From assembly GCA_016932075.1 (NCBI GenBank), contig JAFGDP010000044.1, forward strand, positions 1 to 34,846: DNA of 34,846 bases, written 5' to 3'. The DNA comes from Chitinispirillaceae bacterium (lineage in GTDB: Bacteria; Fibrobacterota; Chitinivibrionia; Chitinivibrionales; Chitinispirillaceae). Shown piece after piece: positions 8,040 to 16,624 of this stretch; the stretch's first letter is position 1, and each line of letters opens with the position of its first letter. A program made the translations under genes and the position numbers. A model generated the notes under the pieces. The model was not told the DNA's origin. It made no database searches and was given only the letters and a program-made list of their open reading frames with translations.

Positions 8040-8050
8040 ATTATATTATA
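8040..8050 (-). promoter_or_regulatory. Candidate -10 region for the diguanylate cyclase
   Basis: On the minus strand two overlapping perfect TATAAT boxes occur at 8040-8045 and 8045-8050, about 115 bases upstream of the cyclase start. The matching -35 is poor (TTTAAT or TTTATC depending on spacing), so this is a weak call. Confidence 0.35.
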
Positions 8051-8081
8051 TCGAGTTGGCCAGATAAATTAAAGTGTCATC

Positions 8082-8094
8082 AAGGATGATCCTT
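8082..8094. promoter_or_regulatory. Short palindrome in the divergent cyclase/DUF2294 gap
   Basis: AAGGAT-G-ATCCTT is a perfect six-base inverted repeat about one base, in the 267-base gap between two divergently transcribed genes. It could be an operator. There is only one copy, so chance is possible. Confidence 0.3.
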
Positions 8095-8193
8095 GCCATA
8101 CCATGAGAGCGAACGAGTTGGTATACGAAGACTCTTACGCCGGGATAGAAAAGATACTATTCTCACATCGGTACCAGTACAGGAAAAAAAGGA

Positions 8194-8622
8194 ATGTCTG
8201 ACATGGTGCAGCAGGGTGAGTTATATTTACCAGGTATGTCTAAACGCTTTCAATTGCCTACAAAAGGCCAGCTTGAAGCGGCGATCTCCGAGGCCATGAT
8301 CCGTTTTGAAAAGGAGCATATGGGTCACGGCCCGCTTGAGACTAAAACCTATCTTATTGATGATATGGTGATAGTCCGGCTCAAAGGAGTGTTAACTCGT
8401 GCTGAGCATGCGCTGGTAAAGTCGGATAGAAGCGACCGGGCGCGCGAGTTGATCAAACAGGTCCGGGTCGAGTTGATTGAAAACGGACGCCGTTATCTCG
8501 ATACTATTATAAAGGATCTTGTTCGCCGTAGAATTCATTCTCTGCACACGGACATCAGCACCGAAACAGGGGAGCGTTTTATAATTCTGACGCTGGACCG
8601 GCCGCCGGAATACATGCAATAA
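8194..8622 (+). CDS. DUF2294-like small protein
   Basis: A 142-residue soluble protein. From about residue 28 it reads as a DUF2294 (Na-translocating decarboxylase-unrelated, uncharacterised) domain: EAAISEAMIRFEKEHMGHGP, then IDDMVIVRLKGVLTRAEHAL, a helix RARELIKQVRVELIE, and a terminal strand pattern HTDISTETGERFIILTL. No catalytic motif or membrane segment is visible. The family's function is not known to me. Starts at 8194, 8203 and 8236 are all possible. The ATG at 8236 (MSKRFQLPTK) is closest to where similarity begins, while 8194 has AAAGGA only three bases upstream. It is monocistronic, lying between the divergent cyclase and the pckG operon. Confidence 0.65.
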   Translation: MSDMVQQGELYLPGMSKRFQLPTKGQLEAAISEAMIRFEKEHMGHGPLETKTYLIDDMVIVRLKGVLTRAEHALVKSDRSDRARELIKQVRVELIENGRRYLDTIIKDLVRRRIHSLHTDISTETGERFIILTLDRPPEYMQ

Positions 8623-8920
8623 CTCCCTGTAATTCAACAAGATGTTTCATTTCAAATGCCGGGACGGTTCATTTCCCTTGCCCCGTATTCAGTGAGGGAA
8701 TTATCTTTTCTAATCCTGATGCGGGTATTCCGGGGGGTAACGATACCAGTCGGGATACAGGCAGCAGGAGTGATTTCCCGCACAATGGTCTTCAGGTCCG
8801 CCTGTTTCTCCAGAGCAGTCCGGAAGTGGGGCCCACTAAGACGCGTATAGCGCCTCACGGGTCAGGAGTTTTTTTCCAAGTTCATGTCGTTTGTTTCGTT
8901 TAGCCAGGCAAAGGAAACGT
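8623..8920. other. 298-base gap upstream of pckG, nothing recognised
   Basis: No gene, tRNA, riboswitch or clear sigma-70 promoter was identified. Several frames are open by chance (for example 8656-8850 + and 8652-8858 -), but none resembles a known family, has a ribosome-binding site, or fits the neighbours. The promoter of the pckG-acc operon should lie here. Confidence 0.4.
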
Positions 8921-10732
8921 ATGGTAGCGCATAAAAAACTGGAGCAATGGGTAAAAGAAGTAACTGAATTATGTCGACCTGAAAAAGTATGCTGGTACGA
9001 TGGTTCACAGGAGGAGTATGACCGTTTGTGCGCGGAAATGATAGCGGCTGGCGCAGCAACGCCGCTCAACCCGCACAAAAGACCGGGATGTATTCTGTTC
9101 CGCAGCCATCCGTCTGACGTTGCCCGTGTGGAAGATCGGACCTATATATCTTCACGCACCAAGGACGATGCGGGACCCAGCAACAACTGGATGAATCCCG
9201 ATGAACTAAAGGAAAGGATGAAACGCCTGTATTCCGGGTGCATGAAAGGGCGCACTCTTTACGTCATTCCCTTTTCCATGGGTCCCATCGGTTCTCCTAT
9301 TTCCAAAATAGGCGTGGAGATAACCGACTCTCCCTACGTGGTAGTGAATATGCATATCATGACCCGGACCGGAACCAGCGTTATCGAAGCGCTCGGCAGC
9401 GACGGCGAGTTTGTGCCCTGTCTCCATTCAGTCGGCGCGCCGCTCGAACCGGGCCAGAAGGACGTGCCGTGGCCCTGCAACCCGGTCATTGAAAACAAGT
9501 ATATCAGCCATTTTCCTGAAGAACGTACCATATGGTCCTACGGTTCAGGCTACGGCGGTAATGCGCTGTTGGGCAAGAAATGCTTTGCGTTGCGTATCGC
9601 GTCGGTGCAGGCGCGCGACGAAGGATGGCTGGCAGAGCATATGCTTATTTTAGGCATTACTCCTCCGAAAGGTGAAAAGAAGTATATCGCGGCAGCATTT
9701 CCAAGCGCCTGCGGCAAAACCAATCTGGCCATGATGATCCCCACGCTTCCGGATTGGAAGGTTGAATGCGTTGGTGACGACATCGCATGGATGAAATTCG
9801 GGTCTGACGGCAGGCTTTATGCGATTAATCCTGAGTCGGGATTTTTCGGCGTGACGCCCGGCACCTCGATGCAGTCCAATCCCAATGCAATGCTCAGCAT
9901 CACGAAGAACGCCATCTTTACCAATACCGTTCTGACCGAAGATAATGACGTGTGGTGGGAGGGTATCGGTTACGAGCCGCCCTCAGAAAAGAACGTCGAC
10001 TGGACCGGCAAACCGTGGAATTTGGCAAGCGGCAGGAACGGCGCGAATCCGAACGCACGATTTACCGCCCCGGCCCATCAATGCCCGGTCATCGACCCGG
10101 CATGGGAGGATCCCAACGGCGTTCCGATCAGTGCCATTCTGCTGGGCGGGCGGCGGCCGACAACCATCCCCCTCGTGCACCAGGCCTTCTCGTGGAATCA
10201 TGGTGTTTTTCTCGGGTCCATCGTGGGTTCGGAGACCACGGCGGCCAATATCGGAGCGGTGGGTACGGTCCGCCGCGATCCGTTTGCCATGCTGCCGTTT
10301 TGCGGATATCATATGGGCGATTATTTTTCGCACTGGATCGAGATCGGAACGAAATCAACCCCTGAAAAGCTGCCGAAATTTTTCTATGTCAACTGGTTCA
10401 GGAAATCTGCCGACGGTACATGGCTGTGGCCCGGCTACGGTGACAACAGCCGTGTCATTAAATGGATCTACGAGCGGCTCAGTGGCAAAGGGAACGCCGT
10501 TGAAACGCCGATCGGGTTTCTTCCTGCGGCCGGGGCGATTGACCTCAGCGGTCTTGCCATGCCGGCATCGAACATGGAAGAGCTTCTCAAGGTCGATCCT
10601 GGTGAGTGGCAGCGTGAAGTTGAGGGAATCAAGCAGTTTTACGGCACGTTCGGCCAGAAACTCCCCGTCGCGCTCAGCGAGGAGTTGGCCTCGCTCGAAA
10701 CGCGGCTTCAGAGCGCCTTTTCTTCCCGGTAA
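8921..10732 (+). CDS. pckG: Phosphoenolpyruvate carboxykinase (GTP)
   Basis: Interconverts PEP + CO2 + GDP and oxaloacetate + GTP in the cytosol. The start ATG at 8921 ([10 protein letters not shown]) is preferred over an ATG at 8891 because AAGGA at 8911-8915 sits five bases upstream. The 603 residues have the GTP-family features: the kinase-1 motif [13 protein letters not shown] at about 260-272 with the reactive Cys264, the substrate region [20 protein letters not shown], the metal-binding [11 protein letters not shown], and NFR-like [11 protein letters not shown]. The length matches GTP enzymes (about 600). It is first in a tight operon: the TAA lies next to the accD Shine-Dalgarno site. 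In anaerobes that make succinate PEPCK runs in the carboxylating direction, which would feed oxaloacetate to the last enzyme of this operon. Confidence 0.97.
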   Translation: MVAHKKLEQWVKEVTELCRPEKVCWYDGSQEEYDRLCAEMIAAGAATPLNPHKRPGCILFRSHPSDVARVEDRTYISSRTKDDAGPSNNWMNPDELKERMKRLYSGCMKGRTLYVIPFSMGPIGSPISKIGVEITDSPYVVVNMHIMTRTGTSVIEALGSDGEFVPCLHSVGAPLEPGQKDVPWPCNPVIENKYISHFPEERTIWSYGSGYGGNALLGKKCFALRIASVQARDEGWLAEHMLILGITPPKGEKKYIAAAFPSACGKTNLAMMIPTLPDWKVECVGDDIAWMKFGSDGRLYAINPESGFFGVTPGTSMQSNPNAMLSITKNAIFTNTVLTEDNDVWWEGIGYEPPSEKNVDWTGKPWNLASGRNGANPNARFTAPAHQCPVIDPAWEDPNGVPISAILLGGRRPTTIPLVHQAFSWNHGVFLGSIVGSETTAANIGAVGTVRRDPFAMLPFCGYHMGDYFSHWIEIGTKSTPEKLPKFFYVNWFRKSADGTWLWPGYGDNSRVIKWIYERLSGKGNAVETPIGFLPAAGAIDLSGLAMPASNMEELLKVDPGEWQREVEGIKQFYGTFGQKLPVALSEELASLETRLQSAFSSR

Positions 10733-10743
10733 GGAGGATGTCA

Positions 10744-11580
10744 ATGGGTTGGTTCAGCAAGTCCTCTGAAAAGCACGATGCTGCCAAGGTTCCTGCCGAG
10801 GAGATCTGGATCAGGTGCCAGGGGTGTCATGCGCATGTGTTCAAGCAGGATTTTCATAGCAGCGGCAACGTCTGCCCCAAGTGCCAGTGGCACGGAAAGC
10901 TGACGGCATCCGAACGCGTCGAACGGACGATTGACGAAGGGTCGTGGAAAGAGATCAACGCTTCGGTGACACCGGCTGATCCGCTGCTGTTCGTTGACGG
11001 AAAAGGCCCATATCCCGATAAGGTGGAACAGTCGCGCGCCAAAACCGGACTCAATGAATCCATTGTAACGGGCACCGGACGTATCAACGGCATCGAAGTA
11101 GTCCTCGGGGTCATGGATTTCCATTTTCTGGGCGGCAGTCTCGGCTCCGGCACCGGTGAAAAGATCCTGCGCGCTGCCGGTGTCGCTTACGAGCAGAAAC
11201 GCCCGTTTATCGTATTCAGCGCTTCGGGCGGCGCGCGGATGCACGAGGGGATCCTCTCGCTTATGCAAATGGCAAAGACCTGCGCTGCCATCGCCCGCCT
11301 CGGTGAAAAGAAGCTGCCCTATATTTCGGTCTTGACCGACCCGACGACCGGCGGCGTATCAGCCTCTTATGCCATGGTGGGCGACATCACGCTTGCCGAA
11401 CCGGGTGCACTGGTCGGATTTGCGGGCCGGCGAGTCATTGAACAGACTATAAAACAGAAGCTTCCAGACAATTTCCAGACCTCGGAGTTCGCTCTTGAAC
11501 ATGGCTTTGTCGATTGCATCGTGCACCGCAAAGACATGAAAGAAACGCTGTACAAGATCCTTTCGTATTACAACCGGTAA
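10744..11580 (+). CDS. accD: Acetyl-CoA carboxylase carboxyltransferase subunit beta
   Basis: With AccA it transfers carboxyl from carboxybiotin to acetyl-CoA, giving malonyl-CoA. The start is the ATG at 10744 (MGWFSKSSEK): AGGAGG at 10732-10737 is six bases upstream, while the ATG at 10738 abuts that site and is too close. The 278 residues begin with the AccD zinc ribbon, Cys25, Cys28, Cys44 and Cys47 (CQGC and CPKC), followed by crotonase-fold motifs GGSLGSGTGEKI, FSASGGARMHEG, LTDPTTGGVSASYAMVGD and GFAGRRVIEQT. It follows pckG by eleven bases and precedes accA by ten. Having accD and accA adjacent and in an operon with a biotin protein suggests they work on that biotin. Confidence 0.97.
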   Translation: MGWFSKSSEKHDAAKVPAEEIWIRCQGCHAHVFKQDFHSSGNVCPKCQWHGKLTASERVERTIDEGSWKEINASVTPADPLLFVDGKGPYPDKVEQSRAKTGLNESIVTGTGRINGIEVVLGVMDFHFLGGSLGSGTGEKILRAAGVAYEQKRPFIVFSASGGARMHEGILSLMQMAKTCAAIARLGEKKLPYISVLTDPTTGGVSASYAMVGDITLAEPGALVGFAGRRVIEQTIKQKLPDNFQTSEFALEHGFVDCIVHRKDMKETLYKILSYYNR

Positions 11581-11590
11581 GGAAGGACAT

Positions 11591-12544
11591 ATGGAACGGC
11601 CTATGGATTTTGAGAAACCGATTCTCGATATAGAAAAGACCATCGAGCGCCTCAAGCAGCGTGATGCGAAGAGCGGCGGCATCCATCGTGAAAAGATCGC
11701 TGAACTGGAGCGCCGATTGACCGCCGCGATTAAAGGGGTGTATGAGCAGCTCACACCGTGGCAGACGGTCCAGATTGCCCGGCACCCTGACCGGCCCGTG
11801 CTGCAGGAATATATAAGGCGCATCTGCACCGATTTCATCGAGCTGCACGGCGACCGCGCGTTCGCCGATGACCGGGCGCTCATCGGCGGCTTTGCCACGA
11901 TCGGCGGCGAGAAAGTGATGCTTATCGGCCACAACCGCGGTACCAATGTCGATGAGAATTTCCAGCGCAATTTCGGCATGGCGCGGCCTGAAGGGTACCG
12001 GAAGGCGATGCGGCTCATGCGGCTTGCGGAAAAGTTCAAATTGCCGGTTGTCTCGTTTATCGACACCATGGGCGCGTATCCGGGGCTTGACGCCGAGGAG
12101 CGGGGCCAGCATGAGGCGATCGCCCGCAACCTTTATGAGATGTCCCGTCTTCAGGTGCCGCTCATTATTATTGTTATCGGCGAGGGCGGGAGCGGCGGTG
12201 CGCTCGGGATCGGGGTGGGAGACGAGGTGCTGATGCTGTCGAATGCCATTTATTCGGTTATTTCGCCTGAGGGGTGTGCTTCGATTCTCTGGCGTGACGG
12301 ATCGTTCGCGCCCCAGGCGGCCGAAGCGCTCAAGCTTACCGCACGTTCCCTGCATGCGCTTGGCGTCATCGACGAGGTCATTCCCGAGCCGGTCGGCGGT
12401 GCGCATCGGTTTCCCGGTGAGACCGCAACCGCGTTGAAAGAGGCACTGCAAAAGAGCCTGAAAAAATTCTCTTCACTCTCAATGTCGAAACTCATCGCCA
12501 AACGATTCGAGAAAATTTCGGCGATGGGAATTTTCAATGAATAG
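11591..12544 (+). CDS. accA: Acetyl-CoA carboxylase carboxyltransferase subunit alpha
   Basis: Partner of AccD in the carboxyltransferase half-reaction. The 317 residues (usual length about 315) start MERPMDFEKPILDIEKTIE and contain the AccA signatures ELHGDRAFADDRALIGG, RNFGMARPEGYRKAMRLM, FIDTMGAYPGLDAEERGQ and the oxyanion segment GEGGSGGALGIGVGD. GGAAGG just upstream supports the ATG at 11591. A second ATG at 11603 is possible. The gene lies between accD and the fused biotin carboxyltransferase gene, with gaps of 10 and 14 bases. No accB or accC reading frame lies in the operon. All expected residues of the family appear intact. Confidence 0.97.
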   Translation: MERPMDFEKPILDIEKTIERLKQRDAKSGGIHREKIAELERRLTAAIKGVYEQLTPWQTVQIARHPDRPVLQEYIRRICTDFIELHGDRAFADDRALIGGFATIGGEKVMLIGHNRGTNVDENFQRNFGMARPEGYRKAMRLMRLAEKFKLPVVSFIDTMGAYPGLDAEERGQHEAIARNLYEMSRLQVPLIIIVIGEGGSGGALGIGVGDEVLMLSNAIYSVISPEGCASILWRDGSFAPQAAEALKLTARSLHALGVIDEVIPEPVGGAHRFPGETATALKEALQKSLKKFSSLSMSKLIAKRFEKISAMGIFNE

Positions 12545-12558
12545 CCTAAAGGACTCCC

Positions 12559-14553
12559 ATGGCTAAAGAGAAAATGCGTACCGAAGACCAGCTTCACAAG
12601 ATACCGCTGCGCATTACGGACACCACGCTGCGCGATGCGCACCAGTCACTCTGGGCAACACGCATGCGCACCGACGACATGCTCAGTATAATCGACGTGG
12701 TCGACAATGTCGGGTATTACTCTCTCGAGTGCTGGGGCGGCGCCACGTTTGATGTCTGCCTTCGCTTTCTGCGCGAGAATCCGTGGGATCGCCTGCGACA
12801 GATCAAGGCAAAGGCGAAGAACACGCCACTGCAGATGCTATTGAGAGGACAGAACCTGGTCGGATATCGCAATTACGCAGATGACGTGGTCGATCGGTTC
12901 GTCGCGCTCGCCTGCAAAAACGGAATCGATATTTTCCGCATGTTCGATGCGCTCAACGACACGAGAAATCTCGAAGCAGCAGTGAGGGCGGTGAAAAAAT
13001 ACGGCGGCCATGCGCAGGGGACGCTCTGCTATACTATTTCGCCGGTGCACACGGTCGATAAATTTGTGGAATATGCCAAGGAGCAGGTCGCGATCGGCGT
13101 TGATTCTCTTTGTATTAAGGACATGGCCGGTATTCTGTCTCCCATCGGCGTGGAACGGCTTGTCAGGGCGCTGCTGCGGGAGGTTGACGTTCCCATCCAG
13201 CTCCACAGCCATGCCTCAAGCGGCATGGCGGTCGCCACCTATGTGGAAGGCGTTCGAGCCGGGGCCGGTGCGATTGACTGCGCAATTTCGTCCATGGCGG
13301 GTTTTTCATCGCAGCCGCCGGTCGAGACGCTGGCCGTGATATTCGACGAAACCAACTATTCCGCGAACCTTGACCTCGAAGCGGTCGAGCGAGTGGCTAA
13401 ATTCTTCGATGAGCTCGCGCCCAGGCGGAAGCAATCAAGCGGCGTGCTGCCCTATATCGATCCCGCCATCCTAATCCACCAGATACCCGGCGGCATGATC
13501 TCGAACTTCCGGTCCCAGCTTGAAACGCAGAACGCGCTTGACAAGCTCGCTCCTGCGCTCGAAGAGGTGTCCAGGGTGCGCGAAGATCTTGGGTATCCGC
13601 CGCTTGTCACTCCCACGAGCCAGATCGTGGGCACGCAGGCGGTCATGAACGTACTCGCAGGGGAACGCTATAAAATCGTTCCCAACGAGGTGAAAAACTA
13701 CGTGCGAGGACTGTATGGAAAGCCGCCGGTCCCTGTGCACCGGAAAATCATCAAGAAGATTCTTGGAGACGAAAAGCCGGTCACCGGACGCCCTGCGGAC
13801 AGCCTGTCGCCCATGCTGCCAAAGGCAACCGATGGCGTGGACCCAAAATTAATTGAGCAGGAGGAGGACATTCTTTCGTATGTCATGCTCCCCGAACCTG
13901 CGGTCGAGTATTTTAAATGGCGCGCCCTGCCGCCGGAGCAGCGTCCTTCCACCCCTGCGGACCTGGAATTGAAATCAGACAAAAAGGGAGTGGAAAAGGA
14001 GCAGCAGTCCGAGGCTGTTTCCACCAGGCAGCCTTCATCGCCGTTTGTCAGCGCAATCGAGTCGCTTGTGAGCAATGCGCCTGCGCTTGTTCAGGAGCTG
14101 CTCCAGAAGATTGATGGCCTTACGCTCGACGAGGTGGTGTTCAGAAAAGACTCCGAGCGGATCGCGGTTCGGGCGTCCGGCCAGGACGTATCCGAGCGCA
14201 TTCCGGTTTCTTCCTTGCAGCCTGCCGCACCGTCGCCGGCCGGTCCAACGACGGAACCTGTCAAAGAAGAAAAGACGCAGGCTGCAGGCGCAGGGGGCTC
14301 GATCAAAGAGTACTTGCTTACCATCAATGCGCCTCTGGTGGGAAAATTTTATTCCGCACCTGGCGCCGGGAAAAAACCTTTTGTCAAAGAGGGCGACGTG
14401 GTAAACGCAGGCGTAAAGGTATGTATTGTTGAAGCAATGAAGCTGTTCAACGAAATCCTTGCCCAGAAACGGTGCAAAATCATTAAATTTCTTGTTGAAG
14501 ACGGTGTAACCGTAAATAAAGGGCAGCCGCTTATTGCGATTGAAGAGGCGTAA
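12559..14553 (+). CDS. Oxaloacetate/pyruvate carboxyltransferase fused to an AccB-like biotin carrier domain
   Basis: The 664-residue protein is built like PycB/OadA, with an unusual tail. Residues about 15-290 form the TIM-barrel carboxyltransferase: ITDTTLRDAHQSLWATR with metal Asp21, FRMFDALND, CIKDMAG with the carbamylated-type Lys187, and LHSHAS with metal His216 and His218, as in transcarboxylase 5S. Residues about 300-480 are the conserved PYC/OADA domain (IPGGMISNFRSQL, PTSQIVGTQAV). After a linker, about 495-545 resembles an AccB N-terminus. Residues 585-664 form a biotinyl domain closer to AccB than to OadA, with GKFYSAPGAGKKPF and CIVEAMKLFNEI (biotin Lys628, 36 residues from the end). 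It can in principle move carboxyl between oxaloacetate/pyruvate and biotin. It is last in the pckG-accD-accA operon. Na+-pump subunits OadB/OadG are absent here. Confidence 0.9.
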   Translation: MAKEKMRTEDQLHKIPLRITDTTLRDAHQSLWATRMRTDDMLSIIDVVDNVGYYSLECWGGATFDVCLRFLRENPWDRLRQIKAKAKNTPLQMLLRGQNLVGYRNYADDVVDRFVALACKNGIDIFRMFDALNDTRNLEAAVRAVKKYGGHAQGTLCYTISPVHTVDKFVEYAKEQVAIGVDSLCIKDMAGILSPIGVERLVRALLREVDVPIQLHSHASSGMAVATYVEGVRAGAGAIDCAISSMAGFSSQPPVETLAVIFDETNYSANLDLEAVERVAKFFDELAPRRKQSSGVLPYIDPAILIHQIPGGMISNFRSQLETQNALDKLAPALEEVSRVREDLGYPPLVTPTSQIVGTQAVMNVLAGERYKIVPNEVKNYVRGLYGKPPVPVHRKIIKKILGDEKPVTGRPADSLSPMLPKATDGVDPKLIEQEEDILSYVMLPEPAVEYFKWRALPPEQRPSTPADLELKSDKKGVEKEQQSEAVSTRQPSSPFVSAIESLVSNAPALVQELLQKIDGLTLDEVVFRKDSERIAVRASGQDVSERIPVSSLQPAAPSPAGPTTEPVKEEKTQAAGAGGSIKEYLLTINAPLVGKFYSAPGAGKKPFVKEGDVVNAGVKVCIVEAMKLFNEILAQKRCKIIKFLVEDGVTVNKGQPLIAIEEA

Positions 14554-14620
14554 GGTGAATGCGGATTCCGGATAGCGGAAGTGAAATAATCAGGCGCTGC
14601 ATCGCTTCTGAAAAGATGTA

Positions 14621-15340
14621 ATGCGAAAAAAGACGAAACTTCTGCGGCCGCGCCACCTGCTGTTGCCTATTATCATTCTTTCCGCCATTCTGACCCTCCT
14701 TTCCCGTTTTTCATATCCCTTTCCCTGGCGCTATCCGGTTCGCGGCATAGACGTTTCCCACCACCAGGGCGCGATTGATTGGAAAAAGGCAAAGGAAACA
14801 GGCAGGGTTGATTTTGTATATATCAAAGCAACGGAGGGGACAGATTTCATTGATCCGCTTTTTCTGAAAAACTGGCGAGCCGCAAAGCAATCAGGCATAG
14901 CGCGGGGCGCCTACCATTTTTATTCATTACATGCCCCCGGCGCTCAACAGGCCGGCCATTTCCTTCGAACGGTACGGCAAGAAAAGGGCGATCTGCCGCC
15001 GGTTATTGACCTTGAGTTTGAAAATGGCGGGAGAGCCCCGCCGCCGAAAAAAAAGTTCAGGGACCAGCTGGATGCGTTTGATCGCCGCATCAGCGCTGCG
15101 TACGGATGTGCGCCGGTGTATTATCTGAACGAAGATTTCCATAATTACTACTTTTCCGGAAAACCGATCAAAAACCGGCTCTGGATAAGGGGTATCTACC
15201 ATAAACCTGCCATCATGCAGACGACCGAATGGCTGTTCTGGCAGTATAGCGATATCGGAAGAATCGGCGGGATAAAGGAAAAGGTGGATCTGAACGTATT
15301 CAGAGGGAGCAGGAGAGCGTGGGGGAGACTGGTTCGTTAA
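14621..15340 (+). CDS. GH25 lysozyme-like muramidase with N-terminal membrane anchor
   Basis: Predicted to cleave the MurNAc-GlcNAc bond of peptidoglycan outside the inner membrane. The 239 residues begin with a basic stretch and one hydrophobic helix (about 13-29), a signal anchor or uncleaved signal. The GH25 barrel follows: RGIDVSHHQGAIDWKK (Asp44), FVYIKATEGTDF, ARGAYHFYSL, VIDLEFE (Asp130 and Glu132, the likely catalytic pair), and WLFWQYSDIGRIGGIKEKVD near the end. All key acidic residues of the family are present, so activity is expected. The gene lies 67 bases after the biotin enzyme without an obvious ribosome-binding site, and is probably a separate unit. The role may be wall remodelling or attack on other bacteria. 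Confidence 0.92.
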   Translation: MRKKTKLLRPRHLLLPIIILSAILTLLSRFSYPFPWRYPVRGIDVSHHQGAIDWKKAKETGRVDFVYIKATEGTDFIDPLFLKNWRAAKQSGIARGAYHFYSLHAPGAQQAGHFLRTVRQEKGDLPPVIDLEFENGGRAPPPKKKFRDQLDAFDRRISAAYGCAPVYYLNEDFHNYYFSGKPIKNRLWIRGIYHKPAIMQTTEWLFWQYSDIGRIGGIKEKVDLNVFRGSRRAWGRLVR

Positions 15341-15451
15341 GACACCATGAGGTGGAGCGGAGGTATCCTTTGAAGCACGATCCGCGGTCATTTCTGGACA
15401 GATGGCAAATAATTGTATCCGGTTTAAATATTGCTCGCCGCCTTTTTCCCA

Positions 15452-16348
15452 TTAAAACTCTTCGTCGATCGCCTTAACAATCCTTTTGTGCCTGATCCAT
15501 GAAAGCAGCATGGCGACCAGGATAATTGCTATGATGAAGACCCCGATCCCCCCGGCAATGACGACGGTTTTCACGCTGATACCCTGGCCTAGAAAAGACG
15601 ATGAGTCGGCGTCTGCCGATTCCTTCTTGACCATTGTCGATTTAGGATTCGAAGAGTCCTGATCCGCCGCGGCAGCAACGGCGGCGGAATTGCCGCTTTT
15701 CTGCATGAGCAAAGTCATGTCCTTTACGCCTGGCACTTCAAGCGGAATAGACTCATACCGATACTCGTTTTTCCATTTATGGGAAAAGAAGCTGGTTTTT
15801 TTTAGGCGGACCATAAACGGCGTTTCTGTCGTTTCTGAAATGCGGTGAAAGCAGTCCCATAAATCGATTTTCATCATGACCACGCCGGCAAACGCTTTGT
15901 TTGATAAAAGGATGGGCCTGCTCCAGATTAGGTAGTACCTGCCGTTGCTGGTATCTTTTTCAAGGGAATGAAACGCCTTCGCGCCTTCAGCGATTGTCGA
16001 GAACCATGGTTCGCTTTTGAGGCTCGACTTTGTATGGTCGGACCCCTTGATGCGCACCATCTCCGTGCGCCGCACTCCCTTTTTATCAGTCCTTACAAAG
16101 GAGTGCACCGCCTGATGGCGCTTGAGCATGCGCAGGAAAAATGCGTCGTTTGCCGCTGGCCGTCTGATTTTCACTGCACGGTTTGCTGCGATACGGTCGA
16201 ATTGAACAGAGAGCTCTGTGAAAAAGGTATCGATTTCAGCCTGTGGAGTCTCGGCAGAGACAGGGCCGGAAAGACCGATACAGCATACTAGTATGGCAAG
16301 ATGCGTCATTCCTGTGAAGGGTTTTGAGTGGGGCAGGGAACGGTTCAT
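15452..16348 (-). CDS. Exported Cache-like sensor protein with C-terminal membrane helix, no output domain
   Basis: The start is taken as the second ATG (16348, MNRSLPHSK) because GGAGGG lies seven bases upstream; the first ATG (16354) abuts it. The 298 residues begin with a signal peptide ending near VSAETP, followed by a periplasmic region. Its middle (about 105-170: SEPWFSTIAEGAKAFHSL, GRYYLIWSRPI, AGVVMMKIDL) has the strand order of a PDC/Cache ligand-binding domain. A low-complexity Ala/Ser/Lys stretch leads to one transmembrane helix (about 263-287) and a short basic cytoplasmic tail. Cache domains normally feed kinases, chemoreceptors or cyclases. None follows in this chain, so a partner protein would be needed. 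I do not know a named family. It is convergent with the lysozyme gene. Confidence 0.6.
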   Translation of the reverse strand: MNRSLPHSKPFTGMTHLAILVCCIGLSGPVSAETPQAEIDTFFTELSVQFDRIAANRAVKIRRPAANDAFFLRMLKRHQAVHSFVRTDKKGVRRTEMVRIKGSDHTKSSLKSEPWFSTIAEGAKAFHSLEKDTSNGRYYLIWSRPILLSNKAFAGVVMMKIDLWDCFHRISETTETPFMVRLKKTSFFSHKWKNEYRYESIPLEVPGVKDMTLLMQKSGNSAAVAAAADQDSSNPKSTMVKKESADADSSSFLGQGISVKTVVIAGGIGVFIIAIILVAMLLSWIRHKRIVKAIDEEF

Positions 16349-16624
16349 AATCATCCCTCCATTTCCATGAAGTTGGTATGAAGAGTCGAATTATTACAGT
16401 ACTGCAACAAAGCAAAATAATAGTCCCCCTCCCATGCCCTTCAATTCTGAAGACAGTGTTATTTCTTCCCTTACTATACAATAATAATAAATTTTTTATC
16501 GCTGCGCTTTTATCTTCATCGGATGCGTGAACGGACAAAATACCGGTTTCCGGCAGATGGTAGCAATGATTAGAAACTGAATATCAGTCATAGGTGGCAG
16601 GAAAAACCTGAATACAATTTTTTC

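Noticed and set aside
8652..8858. Short open frames on both strands in the gap before pckG
   Set aside because: No ribosome-binding site, no family resemblance, and overlapping frames on both strands are expected by chance in GC-rich DNA.
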